NCBI RefSeq assembly: GCF_030412915.1 | Contig: NZ_JAUHJR010000002.1 | Span: forward strand, 372,001 to 436,000 | From: Nocardioides abyssi | GTDB lineage: Bacteria; Actinomycetota; Actinomycetes; Propionibacteriales; Nocardioidaceae | Reading direction: 5' to 3' | Length of the DNA stretch: 64,000 nucleotides | Shown here: positions 17,049 to 25,915 of the stretch, in pieces | Layout: every line of letters begins with the position of its first letter | Position numbering within the stretch: the first letter of the stretch is position 1 | Translations under genes and position numbers: made by a program | The notes under the pieces: generated by a model | Told to the model about the DNA's origin: nothing | What the model saw: only the letters and a program-made list of their open reading frames with translations | Databases searched by the model: none

Positions 17049-17606
17049 CTAGTCCTGCTTGACGGTGACGTTCTTGGTCCAGTCGGCGGGGTCACCGGCG
17101 GTGCCGTTTCCGGCGCCTATGTAAAGGTTGGTGCGGATCGCGCCGTCGGGGATGCAGGTGCGGGGGACGGCGACGCGGATGGTGTTCTTGTGTGGCCTCC
17201 AGGTCGCGGTGACTGCACAGTCGGTCTCGATGGCGCCGCTGGAGTCGTAGCCGGTCAGCCGGTTGCGGGTCTTTCCGGAGGCCTTGCGGACGGAGTAGGC
17301 CATGTAGGTGACGTCGAGGTCGGTGGGCTGGAGGGAGAAGCCGAAGACCTGGGTGCCTTTGCCGCTGAGGTCGCGGACGCGTGCGCGGACCACGATGCGG
17401 TCCTCGCCGTTGGCGATCGAGACGTTGGTGAGGTCGTAGCGGGCGACGGCGTCGCGGCGTGGGTCGGCGAAGGTGACGGTGTCGGCGTACGCGGGCACCT
17501 GGGTCAGGCAGGTCGCGGCAAGTGCCGCCGAGGCCGTGGCGAGGGTCAGGAGGACGCGTCGTCGCGGGTGGTTCGCCGGGGCCTGGTGGGTTTCGCTGTT
17601 GTGCAC
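17049..17606 (-). CDS. Secreted protein of unknown function
   Basis: The 185-residue product starts with GTG at 17606. A clear signal peptide is present (basic RRR, then LLTLATASAALAATCL, cleavage after AYA near residue 41). The mature part is a beta-rich domain (DTVTFADPRRDAVARYDLTNVSIANGEDRIVVRARV...) ending in VTVKQD, with a Cys pair (DCAV, RTCIPDG) likely forming a disulfide. Similar small exported beta-sandwich proteins are common in actinobacteria; the role is unknown. It marks the left border of the cassette array. Confidence 0.75.
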   Translation of the reverse strand: MHNSETHQAPANHPRRRVLLTLATASAALAATCLTQVPAYADTVTFADPRRDAVARYDLTNVSIANGEDRIVVRARVRDLSGKGTQVFGFSLQPTDLDVTYMAYSVRKASGKTRNRLTGYDSSGAIETDCAVTATWRPHKNTIRVAVPRTCIPDGAIRTNLYIGAGNGTAGDPADWTKNVTVKQD

Positions 17607-17730
17607 CTGGTCAGGTTAGGCGTCCGGCTTCTCGTGCGTCGGGAGTCCTGGGCCCTGCCCTCGTCGATCGGATGCGTTGGTTCGGGTATCCCGCGCGCGC
17701 TCGTCCACCGGTCCAGCAGATGATGACTGA

Positions 17731-18123
17731 GTGGAGGTTTTCGGCGATGAGCGGGCCGAGGTGGTTCGTCGGCTCGGCGCGTGGGCTGAGTCTGCGGTCG
17801 CTGTGAGCGACGACCGGATTGTCGTCACCATGACCGGCGGTCGCATCGTTGAGATCGTCATGAACGACGAGGACCTAGAGGAACTGTTCACCGGCTGGGG
17901 ATACATCGACGGAGTGGTGGCAGAGACGCAACGTCTGCTGGCGACGATGCCTGTGGACTGCAACTGCCTCGTGATGGACCAGTACTGCCTAGTGCCCCGC
18001 CGTACCCCGGAACCTGTCGCGGACTGGGCGCGCCCATCCGGTGTTGTCGGCGGCGAGTGGGTCGTCCTGGGGAAGGACGGCGAGGTGGTCAGCCGGTTCG
18101 CTGACTGGCAGGACAAGGACTGA
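17731..18123 (+). CDS. Hypothetical protein, array gene
   Basis: This 130-residue protein starts with GTG at 17731. It is acidic, with beta-strand/turn pattern DDRIVVTMTGGRIVEIVMND, then a Cys cluster DCNCLVMDQYCLV and a Trp-rich end (GGEWVVLGKDGEVVSRFADWQ). No family is recognised. First plus-strand single gene of the array. Confidence 0.65.
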   Translation: MEVFGDERAEVVRRLGAWAESAVAVSDDRIVVTMTGGRIVEIVMNDEDLEELFTGWGYIDGVVAETQRLLATMPVDCNCLVMDQYCLVPRRTPEPVADWARPSGVVGGEWVVLGKDGEVVSRFADWQDKD

Positions 18124-18220
18124 GGGACTGGCGCCGGACGCACGACCGCCACTGCGGGTAAGTCCGCTAACCGGCTTGCCCACCGGGCGGGCTGAGCCCG
18201 TAATGGGTCCTGGGGTCGCG

Positions 18221-18898
18221 CTAAAACCAAGGTTGGGCGATGACGCGTCCCACGTTCGCGGGAGTGGGAACGGTTTCGTCGAGCCACCGTTCGAGTTGTG
18301 CCGCGCCGATACCTGACCCTTCCCAGCCGTCGCGGGTCCTGGTGAGTGACGCGGAGTCTGACCACACCCGTAGGACCCCTCCCCTGGCGACGGTGAGGAA
18401 CCAGCCGTCGAGCACGTACAAGAGGTCAGCAGAACCGCTATCGCAGGCGTCGCACCCGCAGTCCGGAACCGTGTCGACGAATGTGGCTGCGAGCGACTCG
18501 TGCGAGATCGCAAGATCGAGACCGTACGGTTCACCGCCCACGACCGTCGTCGCAGTCAGCAGCGCCGCACCACTCGGCTGCGTAGAGGAGAAACGCCGAC
18601 CGTTTGCCATCTCGGCGGGTGAGCGGATCGCGTCATGCCAGGCGGCTGTCCGCTCGGTGTCGTCGTAGGTGACCCCACGTGAGGTCAGCACGCGTGCCCA
18701 TGCGTCGACGCGAGCGGACAGGATCCGGTACTTGCCTGGGTCGAGGCACCGCGAGTACTCCTCGTCGGAAGGTTCGCGTTCGCCGTGCGGGTCAGGCCAC
18801 CCGGGCGTGTCACGTCCCGTGACGGCGAACTCGTGGTCGACCTCTTGGACGACGGCGGCGAACCAGGCGGGGTCGTCCGGTGGCTCGAAGTCGTGCAT
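18221..18898 (-). CDS. DUF6226-like hypothetical protein
   Basis: The product is 225 residues. ATG 18898 is preceded by GAGGG; an upstream in-frame ATG at 18916 has no ribosome site. Readable features: WFAAVVQEVDHEF, RILSARVDAWARVLTSRG, CGCDACDSGSADLLYVLDGWF. The CGCDAC cluster may bind metal. The pattern fits the DUF6226 family as I remember it; the function is unknown. The last residues overlap a GC-rich stretch before the next array gene. Confidence 0.6.
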   Translation of the reverse strand: MHDFEPPDDPAWFAAVVQEVDHEFAVTGRDTPGWPDPHGEREPSDEEYSRCLDPGKYRILSARVDAWARVLTSRGVTYDDTERTAAWHDAIRSPAEMANGRRFSSTQPSGAALLTATTVVGGEPYGLDLAISHESLAATFVDTVPDCGCDACDSGSADLLYVLDGWFLTVARGGVLRVWSDSASLTRTRDGWEGSGIGAAQLERWLDETVPTPANVGRVIAQPWF

Positions 18899-19093
18899 CC
18901 GCTGAGTTTCCCTCATGAGTGACCGTCGACCGCCGCCCCATACGGGGGCCGTGCGGGCACCAGCAAAGCCACTCCAGGATTCGGTCGGCCTCGACTCACG
19001 CCGCGCATCGGCGGGCGCGCGGGGCAGGGCCGGTTGCGTCACGAATGCGCAACGCCGTCTAGGCGTCGCACGCGGGATGCCTACCCTTCTGCG

Positions 19094-20284
19094 GTGTCAC
19101 TATCCCCCACCGCTCCGCGCCGCCCGGTGCGGCGTATCGCCGCGACGACAGTCCTCGCCCTCGCCCTCGCCACCGCCACTGCCACTGCCACTGCCACTGC
19201 CACAAACGCCACCGCGGCCGGTCCGGCACCGACTGCGAGCGCCATGTCAGCCGTCGCGGGTGCGGCACGCGCGGAAACGGCATCGTCGACCGGAGCCTCA
19301 CCCGAGGCGTCGACGGGCGCGCCGGTCGCGGCACCGGAACGCCCCTCCGCGGACCACGTGCGCCGGGTGGTGTGGAACCTGGACCGCCCGCGAGGGATTC
19401 ACCTGCGGTCGGCTCGGCCCGATGGCACGGACCGTCGCGCCGTGTATAACCTGAAGGTGGGTTTCACGCTGGACCTGACGCAGAGCCGCCATGGTGACCT
19501 GGTGGCGTTCACTCCCTGCTGTTGGAGAAGGTTCCCGCTGCTTGTTGTCGCGGACGTGCTCGGCAACCAGAAGCCCCTGGAGCCGCTGCGCACGCACACG
19601 CAGTTTCACTCCGTCGGCGCCATCGGCTGGTCACCGGACGGACAACGCCTCGCCTTCGAGGGGTACCGGATGATCGACGACGAACTCGACATCGCCGTTT
19701 GGATCGTCGGGCTGGACGGCACCGGGCTTACCCGGCTCACGACACTTCCCTATGACCCTGAGTCCGGTATCGGCGCGGAGAACGACGCTTTAGCGTGGAC
19801 CGAGGACGGCATCCTGTACTCCGACGGGCCTGACCTGCGCTCAGTAGCGGTCCGGCCCGGCACCGTTAGCGTCACCACGGATGACACTGCACCAGCGTCG
19901 CGCTTGCGCGGACGCGCGGCGGCGGAGAGTCACGACCCGGAGTCGACTCTTGTTCTGCGTCGCGTCCGTTCGCTTCGGATATCAGGTGACGGCACCGTCA
20001 TCGTGATGGAGCGGTTCAGCAAGGACGGGGAGCGGTCGTTCTGGACCGCCGCTCCTGACGGCAGCAACGCCCGTCGGATCCTCACCGAACTTGGGACTCC
20101 GCGCTCGGCCACGTACCGGTCGGTGATGCCGAACTACAACGGCCGCCGATTCCTTGCCTCGCGACACTACGTCTATAGCAACCGAGCCTCGCAACTCATC
20201 ACGTGGTCAGTCGGCCGACGCCCCAGCGCAGCCCGAACGCTCAAGTTCGCGAACTATGGGGGTGCGGGGCACTCCTGGAACTAG
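19094..20284 (+). CDS. Exported TolB/WD40-like beta-propeller protein
   Basis: Starting at GTG 19094, the product is 396 residues. TACCCT lies exactly six bases before that GTG, a leaderless arrangement, and the signal peptide (RRIAATTVLALALATATA) then begins close to the start. The mature part has TolB-type blades: SRHGDLVAFTP, SVGAIGWSPDGQRLAFEGY, ALAWTEDGILYSDGPDL, SLRISGDGTVIVMERFSKDG. An Ala/Thr-rich linker follows the signal. Probably an extracellular or periplasmic binding propeller; the ligand is unknown. Confidence 0.75.
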   Translation: MSLSPTAPRRPVRRIAATTVLALALATATATATATATNATAAGPAPTASAMSAVAGAARAETASSTGASPEASTGAPVAAPERPSADHVRRVVWNLDRPRGIHLRSARPDGTDRRAVYNLKVGFTLDLTQSRHGDLVAFTPCCWRRFPLLVVADVLGNQKPLEPLRTHTQFHSVGAIGWSPDGQRLAFEGYRMIDDELDIAVWIVGLDGTGLTRLTTLPYDPESGIGAENDALAWTEDGILYSDGPDLRSVAVRPGTVSVTTDDTAPASRLRGRAAAESHDPESTLVLRRVRSLRISGDGTVIVMERFSKDGERSFWTAAPDGSNARRILTELGTPRSATYRSVMPNYNGRRFLASRHYVYSNRASQLITWSVGRRPSAARTLKFANYGGAGHSWN

Positions 20285-20439
20285 ACCGAGTTCGGTTTCC
20301 GAATCACCGGACGCCGCCGGTCCTGCCGTTGGTTCTTCTTGAGACCCTGACCAACGCAGGTGCATCGCGCAGGGCCGGAGGCTGAGGGGTGCATCGCCCT
20401 TTGATGGCTCGTGTTCGAGTGGGCTGGTTGTATATGCGT

Positions 20440-20796
20440 ATGGCTCAGCGCGTGGTGATGCAACTGGAAGACGATCTCGATGGCACCCCGATTGAGGACG
20501 GCGAAGGCGAAACGGTCGCGTTCGCGCTCGACGGGACCTCATACGAGATCGACCTGACCTCCGAGAACGCGGCCGCGCTCCGCGCCGCAGTAGAGAATTA
20601 CGTTGCGGCGGCTCGGAAGGTTGCTGGGTCTCGCGGGGGCGCAGGTCGCGGTCGTCGCTCGGGCAGCGCGGGGTCCAAGAGCGGCGGTTCGACGGCGCGC
20701 GAGGTGCGCGAGTGGGCGCGAAGCAACGGCTACGAGGTCCCTGACCGGGGGCGAGTGCCAAAGGACGTGCAGGAAGCGTTCGACGCCGCCCGGTAG
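20440..20796 (+). CDS. lsr2: Lsr2-family nucleoid-associated silencer
   Basis: Lsr2 proteins bridge AT-rich, usually foreign, DNA and silence it in actinobacteria. The 118-residue product begins MAQRVVMQLEDDLDGTPI and has the N-terminal dimerisation beta-sheet/helix (VAFALDGTSYEIDL, NAAALRAAVENYVAAARKV), a Gly/Arg/Ser-rich linker, and the C-terminal DNA-binding motif AREVREWARSNGYEVPDRGR with the minor-groove R-G-R. ATG 20440 gives the canonical family N-terminus. The length is normal. As cargo it may silence the neighbouring genes or the host's own targets. Confidence 0.93.
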   Translation: MAQRVVMQLEDDLDGTPIEDGEGETVAFALDGTSYEIDLTSENAAALRAAVENYVAAARKVAGSRGGAGRGRRSGSAGSKSGGSTAREVREWARSNGYEVPDRGRVPKDVQEAFDAAR

Positions 20797-21085
20797 CGCC
20801 ACTGGGGTCCGCACCTCGATCCGGGCGTGCCGATGGCAGGTTGTTGCCACTCTCGGTGCTGCCTAGCGGACGATCGGATTAGATGCCATGCCGACAAACC
20901 GGGTAGGTGCCCGACGACTCGGGCGTAGTGCGCGGTCCGAACGGCCCGCGGCATCCATTCAGCACCTGGGAGGGTTCGGCGTTTCCGGGTCTTGCGGCGG
21001 CGAGCCTAGGCCTTGCCGAGGGCGTTCTGGCCAGCGCCGCAATCGGTTTGTGGGACTGCGACGGGTCGAGGCCCGTCTCTGCTCT

Positions 21086-21499
21086 GTGAACGTGTCTGCC
21101 GCGTCGAGGCCAGGGTTCGTCGCTGCTGCCCTGTTGATCGGCGCGATGCTCCAGGGCTGCGGTGATGACGCACCGAAGGTTCTCAAGACCCCGACTGCTG
21201 CCGTGCTGGTAGCGGCCGCTGCTGACGGTGGAGACGACGCTCTCGTCAGCGGCAGGGTCGGGATCGTCGATGGCTGTCTCGCTATTGGCGGTGACGTCGC
21301 CGTGTGGCCCTCGGGCACGCGAGTCGTAGATCAGGATGGGCCAGTTATCGAGGTGCCCGGGTTGGGTCCGGTGACCGTTGGGGATTTCGTCGAGGGAGCC
21401 GGGGGCTACGGACTGGCTCGGGATCTCAAGGATCCACAGTCACCCACGGTCCCGGACTCGTGCATCGGGGCCGGGCTCGTCACCTACCGGCCCCATTAG
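21086..21499 (+). CDS. Lipoprotein, paralogue of the 23460 gene
   Basis: The product has 137 residues from GTG 21086. Signal peptide FVAAALLIGAMLQGC with the lipidated Cys; then GCLAIGGDVAVWPSGTRVVD and VTVGDFVEGAGGYG. The same plan, GCL-x-V-x-WP-x-GT-x-D ... GD-x-V-x-GGGY ... C, occurs in the minus-strand lipoprotein at 23460, so the array holds two diverged members of one family. The function is unknown; exposed on the outer face of the membrane. Confidence 0.65.
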   Translation: MNVSAASRPGFVAAALLIGAMLQGCGDDAPKVLKTPTAAVLVAAAADGGDDALVSGRVGIVDGCLAIGGDVAVWPSGTRVVDQDGPVIEVPGLGPVTVGDFVEGAGGYGLARDLKDPQSPTVPDSCIGAGLVTYRPH

Positions 21500-21575
21500 G
21501 ACGAGGGACGCGCACCCTGCGGGCCGTGAGGGTCCGTCTTTCAACCCGGGCCAGCAGCCGTGGCATCCTCAAGCG

Positions 21576-21809
21576 GTGACCCTCGACCCGGCTACGGAAC
21601 GAGTGCGCGTCGAACAGCGGTACGCGTCAGCCGGGCCGAGGGCCCTCGTCGCCTACGCGGTTCTGCTCCTCGTGGCTGCGCTGGGCTGGGTGTGGCGCGG
21701 ATCGTCACCGTTCTTCGTCCTGGGCGCCCTCGCCGCTGCCGCCCTGTGGGAAGTCACCAAGTATCGGCTCCGTCGCAACGCCCGTTGGCTGGCGTCGGGT
21801 CGCCACTGA
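21576..21809 (+). CDS. Small membrane protein
   Basis: The 77-residue product starts with GTG at 21576. Two close hydrophobic segments (ALVAYAVLLLVAALGWVW and PFFVLGALAAAALWEVT) are followed by a basic tail (RLRRNARWLASGRH), i.e. a helical hairpin with cytoplasmic ends. No family is recognised. Confidence 0.55.
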   Translation: MTLDPATERVRVEQRYASAGPRALVAYAVLLLVAALGWVWRGSSPFFVLGALAAAALWEVTKYRLRRNARWLASGRH

Positions 21810-21911
21810 CCGGGAAACAGCAACTGCTCTTCTACCGGCGCCTGCAAGCCTTCCGCACCCAACTTGCCGAGCCGGGCGTTCGGCTACAGCGACCGACCGC
21901 ACATTGAAGAC

Positions 21912-22475
21912 ATGGACGATCAGCCGGTTCAGGGTGGGGGTTGGTTCGCGTACGCCCCGAAGGGCATGCCTGACGACTTTGAGAACCCGCCGGTCCGAGA
22001 CGTCTACCTGCGCGCAGACGAGTACGGGGGCCCGTACTGGTCGACCGACGGCGCGCTCGGCCCGGACTACGAGGACGTTCACCACGATCTTGGGATCTCT
22101 CGGTCGCTCCACGACGACGTGACGGCGTGGAACGACGCGGCGCTGGCCCCGAACGCCGACGCGGACGCGATCTTCGCCCGACAACAGGACCTGCTCCGCA
22201 GGCTGACCGAGGAGGTCCGTGCGGGGATCGAGGTACCCGCGCCGCGATCGGCTCCGCCTCTGCGCGTTGCGCTGCTCGATCACGACTTCGCGGCAGAAGC
22301 GCTCCCGGAGCCACTCGCGTTCGAGGTGCTCGCTTGGCGGGCCGACGCCCCCAAGTACGCGTACGCCACGGGCGACAACGACGCCGAGATATGGGCCTGG
22401 CAGGACCTAGGCGCTGCGCTCGCGGCCCGCGTCGGGGCAGTTCTTGGCGACGACTACGCTGTGCGACCGTTCTGA
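21912..22475 (+). CDS. Hypothetical protein, paralogue of the 33078 gene
   Basis: The 187-residue product starts at ATG 21912, six bases after the hexamer CACATT, so probably leaderless. The first 85 residues (WFAYAPKGMPDDFE, VYLRADEYGGPYWS, DGALGPDYEDVHHD) match the whole of the minus-strand gene at 33078 in plan and many residues. The second half (AFEVLAWRADAPKYAYATGDND, WAWQDLGAALAARV) is an extra domain. An immunity-protein-like cytosolic fold is possible but not shown. Confidence 0.65.
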   Translation: MDDQPVQGGGWFAYAPKGMPDDFENPPVRDVYLRADEYGGPYWSTDGALGPDYEDVHHDLGISRSLHDDVTAWNDAALAPNADADAIFARQQDLLRRLTEEVRAGIEVPAPRSAPPLRVALLDHDFAAEALPEPLAFEVLAWRADAPKYAYATGDNDAEIWAWQDLGAALAARVGAVLGDDYAVRPF

Positions 22476-22844
22476 CCGCGGCCCGACTTTCGGTGCCACC
22501 GCGAGCGCTCCACTGTCGATTCGCCCGCTCGCCGACAGACGCTGCGACGGCGGTGCAGCACCCTCATTCGCAGGCGCTGATTAGCACGGTCCTGCGACAG
22601 GCAACGGGGATGCCGTCCGTCGACGCGATGAGGACTCCGAAGCGCTCATCTCCCGCGGCCTCTCGCGCAGCGACGACCGACGACCATTGACGAGCGGACC
22701 CGTCACGTCGTCGGGTCGCGATCGCGTACGGGTAGAAGTACGGCAGGTACCCGCCCATCGAAGCGGAGCCGCCAAGCCGGACCGCGCTCCCCGAGCGCTT
22801 ACATGACGCCCAGCCTGCCGCGGGCGGTGAGCGGATCCTTCTCG
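22476..22844. other. Gene-free stretch of the array
   Basis: About 370 bases with no convincing frame on either strand and only weak repeat similarity (CGGCCCGACTTTCGG near 22487). Nothing else is seen. Confidence 0.45.
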
Positions 22845-23186
22845 TCAGCGCTTCAAGAAGAAGCGCTTCGCGGCCCGAGGGGCTCGGGCCGCTGGCCTGA
22901 AGTGCGCCGACTGGACGCCGTACTTAACGCCCGTGGCGATCAATCCGATCGCCGCGAGGACCTGACCGATGGCGGCCAACAAGATGCCGACAACGAAACC
23001 GGGGCCGCCTCCGCTGGTCTCAGGCGGGCAGTAACCGGACGAATCGAAACAAATTCCGGGTTCAGTGGTCGGCCAAGCGGCACCCATGATCATGCCACCG
23101 ACAAACAGCAAGATGATTCCCCAGGCCAGGTAGCCGGTTCGACGGTCCTCGGCTTGGGCGGTCGTCTCTGGCGAAAAGTGGCTCAC
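22845..23186 (-). CDS. Small membrane protein
   Basis: The product is 113 residues from GTG 23186. TACCGT lies seven bases upstream, a leaderless arrangement. Two membrane segments (LAWGIILLFVGGMIMGAAW and FVVGILLAAIGQVLAAIGLI) enclose an outside loop with two Cys (GICFDSSGYCPPE), and the C-terminus is basic (RAPRAAKRFFLKR). No family is recognised. Confidence 0.65.
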   Translation of the reverse strand: MSHFSPETTAQAEDRRTGYLAWGIILLFVGGMIMGAAWPTTEPGICFDSSGYCPPETSGGGPGFVVGILLAAIGQVLAAIGLIATGVKYGVQSAHFRPAARAPRAAKRFFLKR

Positions 23187-23370
23187 GCCATTCACGGTAA
23201 ACAAGTGTCGTGCCCGCGGTGGCGTTTCGCGGAAGTGGTCACCGGCTGCGGGCCGCACATTGACTGTCTCCGGGACAACTGTCGGCTGCAGCATGAGGTC
23301 GCGTGATCGCCGCCTCTCGACCAACCTGTGCCGGGAAAGCAGGACAAGCGGAACGCCGCTCCGCCCCACC

Positions 23371-23404
23371 CCACTCCGGCCCGAGCGGATCTGCCGATTG
23401 GCGG
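23371..23404. repeat. Array repeat copy
   Basis: CACTCCGGCCCGAG followed by the tail CGGATCTGCCGATTGG. Separates the genes at 22845 and 23460. Confidence 0.75.
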
Positions 23405-23459
23405 GCGTGCGTGAACGACTAGTCGTTCGACCCACCGGACCGGTCGCCAAGCACATGGA

Positions 23460-23918
23460 TCACTTGCTGATGGTGACCTGTTCTCCGGCGTTGAACGTCG
23501 CGACTTCCTCGTACTTATTCATCGGGCAGTCCGTCAGCGGGTCGGCCAACGCGGTTCCAAGGTCGGAAAAGTACAGATAACCGCCGCCGCCGCTGACTCG
23601 ATCACCCAAGGCGACTACTCGGCCGTCGGACAAGTGAACTGCTTGGTCCTTCGCATCCCACGTGGTGCCGTAGGGCCAGACAACTGGGAACTCGTCCACC
23701 AGCAGGCACCCGCTGGACATATTCAGTGGGCCGTCGATGAGCGCGGCCATGCCGGAACCGTCTCCTTCAGCAGGGTGTGCGACGACTGGACCGTTCCCGT
23801 CGGAACTGGAGTACGCGTCGGCGCTCTGATCGTCCCCGCAGGCAGCGACAAGGGCGAGGAGCAGCACAGGCGCAGCGGACAGTCGCCAGTGCTTCACCGT
23901 GCTGGGACGTATGAGCAT
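23460..23918 (-). CDS. Lipoprotein, paralogue of the 21086 gene
   Basis: This 152-residue protein has the signal peptide RLSAAPVLLLALVAAC with the lipidated Cys followed by GDDQS. The mature part shares SGCLLVDEFPVVWPYGTTWD and VALGDRVSGGGGYLYFSD with the lipoprotein at 21086. ATG 23918 is used; an in-frame GTG eight codons in is also possible. Surface-exposed, of unknown role. Confidence 0.7.
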   Translation of the reverse strand: MLIRPSTVKHWRLSAAPVLLLALVAACGDDQSADAYSSSDGNGPVVAHPAEGDGSGMAALIDGPLNMSSGCLLVDEFPVVWPYGTTWDAKDQAVHLSDGRVVALGDRVSGGGGYLYFSDLGTALADPLTDCPMNKYEEVATFNAGEQVTISK

Positions 23919-23958
23919 GGCTCATGGTTGCACCAACACGTCCGTTTCTGCCGCTATC

Positions 23959-23982
23959 GGCGCACTCCGGGCCGAAAGTGCC
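23959..23982. repeat. Array repeat copy
   Basis: GGCGCACTCCGGGCCGAAAGTGCC; stem closed by CACT/AGTG with an enlarged loop. Upstream border of the cassette whose second copy is at 44636-45126. Confidence 0.8.
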
Positions 23983-24051
23983 AAAGCGAACGCGAGCCAC
24001 GATGTCGTGCGGGCGCCAGGGGGCTGCCTTGCGTCTGAGGCAGGTGGGACG

Positions 24052-24370
24052 ATGTGTCTCGTGACCAACTTCGCCTCGGTGAGCCAGCGGACGAGCGCTG
24101 GCCCGTCGGCCCGATTCGGCGTCGGGGTGGTCACTTCGGCTCTGCTCGTCTTGATGGCGTGCGGCGTCCTCGTGCCTCTGTAATGCCGAGTTGCAGCCCC
24201 TAGTCGAAGCCGTTGTGAAGGTCGGCTCACTGCTAGCGGTGGTTGGGGCCGGGATGTGTCTGTTAACACGAACGCGGCATGCGGGCTTCGGGGTCGTGGT
24301 CGGCGCAGCATGCGGCCTCACAGCCGCCTGGTGCGCCTTCATTGCCTACGTCGCTCTGTTCATGCGCTGA
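24052..24370 (+). pseudogene. Frameshifted copy of the 44736 membrane-protein gene
   Basis: The first 43 codons (MCLVTNFASVSQRTSAGPSA... to GVLVPL) match the intact gene at 44736. One extra base in CTGTAATGCC (intact: CTTTATGCG) then puts a TAA in frame at 24181. After the shift the similarity continues to the end (VGSLLAVVGAGMCLL..., CAFIAYVALFMR). Upstream and downstream repeats are shared too, so a whole cassette was duplicated and this copy later broke. Confidence 0.85.
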
Positions 24371-24405
24371 CCGATTTCACGGCGTCCGACGCCACTCCGG
24401 CTACG

Positions 24406-24441
24406 GCGCGTTCAGCGCCCCCGGGCCGAGTGTGCCGACGG
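24406..24441. repeat. Array repeat copy
   Basis: GCGCGTTCAGCGCCC, CCGGGCCGAGTGTGCC. Corresponds to 45092-45126 after the other copy of the cassette. Confidence 0.75.
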
Positions 24442-24461
24442 AGGCGCCGCCGGTGCGGCTA

Positions 24462-24824
24462 CTACTGCTTGCGCCGACGCAACCACTGCTCCGTGAGGAC
24501 TAGGCCTGCCAACATCCCTGCTAGGACGTGGCCCGGACCCGAGTTGGCGAGCAAGTAGCCCGACGGTGCGAGCGCGAGGAAGGCTGCGCCGACGACGACG
24601 CAGCATGCGAGGAATGTGAGCCGGTTCGTCAGGTCCCGGCGATTCAGCAACTGCCAGAGCACGCCCGCGGTCGTTCCCAGCCCGAGCACGAGCAGGGCAG
24701 TGTGTCCGACCATTCTATGGCTGTCACCGATGCCGCCGCCCACGAACAGTGCGACGACGGGCAGGAGCCACCAGGCAGAAGCCGTCGTCCCTTGCTTGCG
24801 CGTGGCGGTCATTGACTGGGTCAC
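24462..24824 (-). CDS. Four-helix membrane protein
   Basis: The product has 120 residues from GTG 24824, six bases after the hexamer GACAAT (leaderless). Four hydrophobic segments: WWLLPVVALFVGGGI, HTALLVLGLGTTAGVLW, LTFLACCVVVGAAFLAL and VLAGMLAGLVL, ending in a basic RRRKQ tail. No family is recognised. Confidence 0.65.
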   Translation of the reverse strand: MTQSMTATRKQGTTASAWWLLPVVALFVGGGIGDSHRMVGHTALLVLGLGTTAGVLWQLLNRRDLTNRLTFLACCVVVGAAFLALAPSGYLLANSGPGHVLAGMLAGLVLTEQWLRRRKQ

Positions 24825-24865
24825 GCGGCGATTGTCACCCGGAACGGTCGGACGGTCGGCATCGG

Positions 24866-24896
24866 CGAAGCCGCACTCCGGCCAGAAAACGCGGCT
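24866..24896. repeat. Array repeat copy
   Basis: AGCCGCACTCCGGCCAGAA, AACGCGGCT; loop CGGCCA conserved, outer stem AGCCGC / GCGGCT. Confidence 0.75.
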
Positions 24897-24910
24897 CCCA
24901 ACGCCCGCTC

Positions 24911-25339
24911 ATGTCAGAAGCGGACGTTCGCACCCATTACTGGCACGATGCCGACGTGGACGCGCTGGTCTGGGTCGAGGCTTGGCAGGTGCAAGCCGAG
25001 ATGTTGCCGTTCGTTGTGGGACAGAGCGTCACGTGGCCAGTCGGCTCGCAGTTCAACGAGGAAGCGCTCACCGAGCATGTAGGAGCCGACACTGCCGCTC
25101 AGATTTCGGTGGGCGTCGATTGGCACGCTCCGCGACCAGAAGACACGGTCGACTACACCGGCATCGTTTCGCGTATCGAGGTATACAGGTGTCGCCTCGC
25201 CCAGGGACAGGTCATTTCAGGTTCGGTCGAGACCTTTTCCAGTGCCGAAGTGGACGGCTGGGAGTCAGAAAAGGACGGGCTCCACGTCTCTGGCTACCTC
25301 GTGACATTGACGAACACTCGACAATCGGCAGAGCGCTAG
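24911..25339 (+). CDS. DUF6578-like hypothetical protein
   Basis: The product is 142 residues (ATG 24911). ALVWVEAWQVQAEMLPFVVGQSV and the later DYTGIVSRIEVYRCRL resemble the DUF6578 family of small actinobacterial proteins (W-x-x-DWQ-x-x-C...PF-x-VG start); here the family Cys region is AEMLPF. A soluble beta-rich protein; the function is unknown. Confidence 0.55.
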   Translation: MSEADVRTHYWHDADVDALVWVEAWQVQAEMLPFVVGQSVTWPVGSQFNEEALTEHVGADTAAQISVGVDWHAPRPEDTVDYTGIVSRIEVYRCRLAQGQVISGSVETFSSAEVDGWESEKDGLHVSGYLVTLTNTRQSAER

Positions 25340-25496
25340 ACGACTGGCGCGGGCAATCCACACCTGCCGCCTAGTGTGCCCGTCAGCGCGCGCGGTCCTG
25401 CCACGTTCACCGCACACCGGGCCAGATGGGCGGAGGAAGAATCAGCCTGCGCTGCCAGCCTGCCGGCCAGCAGAGGCCACTTTTTACGATGAATGC

Positions 25497-25838
25497 ATGA
25501 GCAGCACAAGCAAGCGGGTTCGGTCGCCACTGGCCGTTGTTATGACCGCCGTGTGGGTGATGCTCGCGACGGTTGTGCTTGCGTTCTTCTTCGACGTCGA
25601 GCATTGCACCACCGACAGCGACACGCTCACTCCGCTGTCAACCGGAGCCGAACTGCTGTGCTGTGGTGAACCGCCCCTGCACCCGCATGTTCTGCTGTTC
25701 GCGCTCGCCGGGTTTGTCGCTCTCGCCGTGTTGACCCTGTACTGGGGCCGCATACGCACCGGTTGGCTGATCGGCCTGGTAGCCCTGCTCCCGGTCGCTG
25801 CCTACGGGGTGATGAGGGCATTCGTCGCGGTGATGTGA
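25497..25838 (+). CDS. Three-helix membrane protein
   Basis: The product has 113 residues from ATG 25497. TACGAT ends exactly six bases before the start (leaderless). Hydrophobic segments PLAVVMTAVWVMLATVVLAF, HVLLFALAGFVALAVLTLYW and WLIGLVALLPVAAYGVM; the first outside loop has Cys residues HCTTDSD and LLCCGEP. No family is recognised. Confidence 0.65.
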   Translation: MSSTSKRVRSPLAVVMTAVWVMLATVVLAFFFDVEHCTTDSDTLTPLSTGAELLCCGEPPLHPHVLLFALAGFVALAVLTLYWGRIRTGWLIGLVALLPVAAYGVMRAFVAVM

Positions 25839-25850
25839 CGAGACCCGAGA

Positions 25851-25875
25851 CGCGCATCACGGGCCGAGTGAGCGG
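25851..25875. repeat. Array repeat copy
   Basis: CGCGCATCACGGGCCGAGTGAGCGG in segments CGCGCATCA and CGGGCCGAGTGAGCGG. Confidence 0.7.
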
Positions 25876-25915
25876 GACACGGCGCGTCCCAACGGACGCC
25901 CAAGGCCACTGGCTG

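Noticed and set aside
22564-22775. Two short minus-strand frames
   Set aside because: No start signal, unusual composition and mutual overlap; treated as non-coding.
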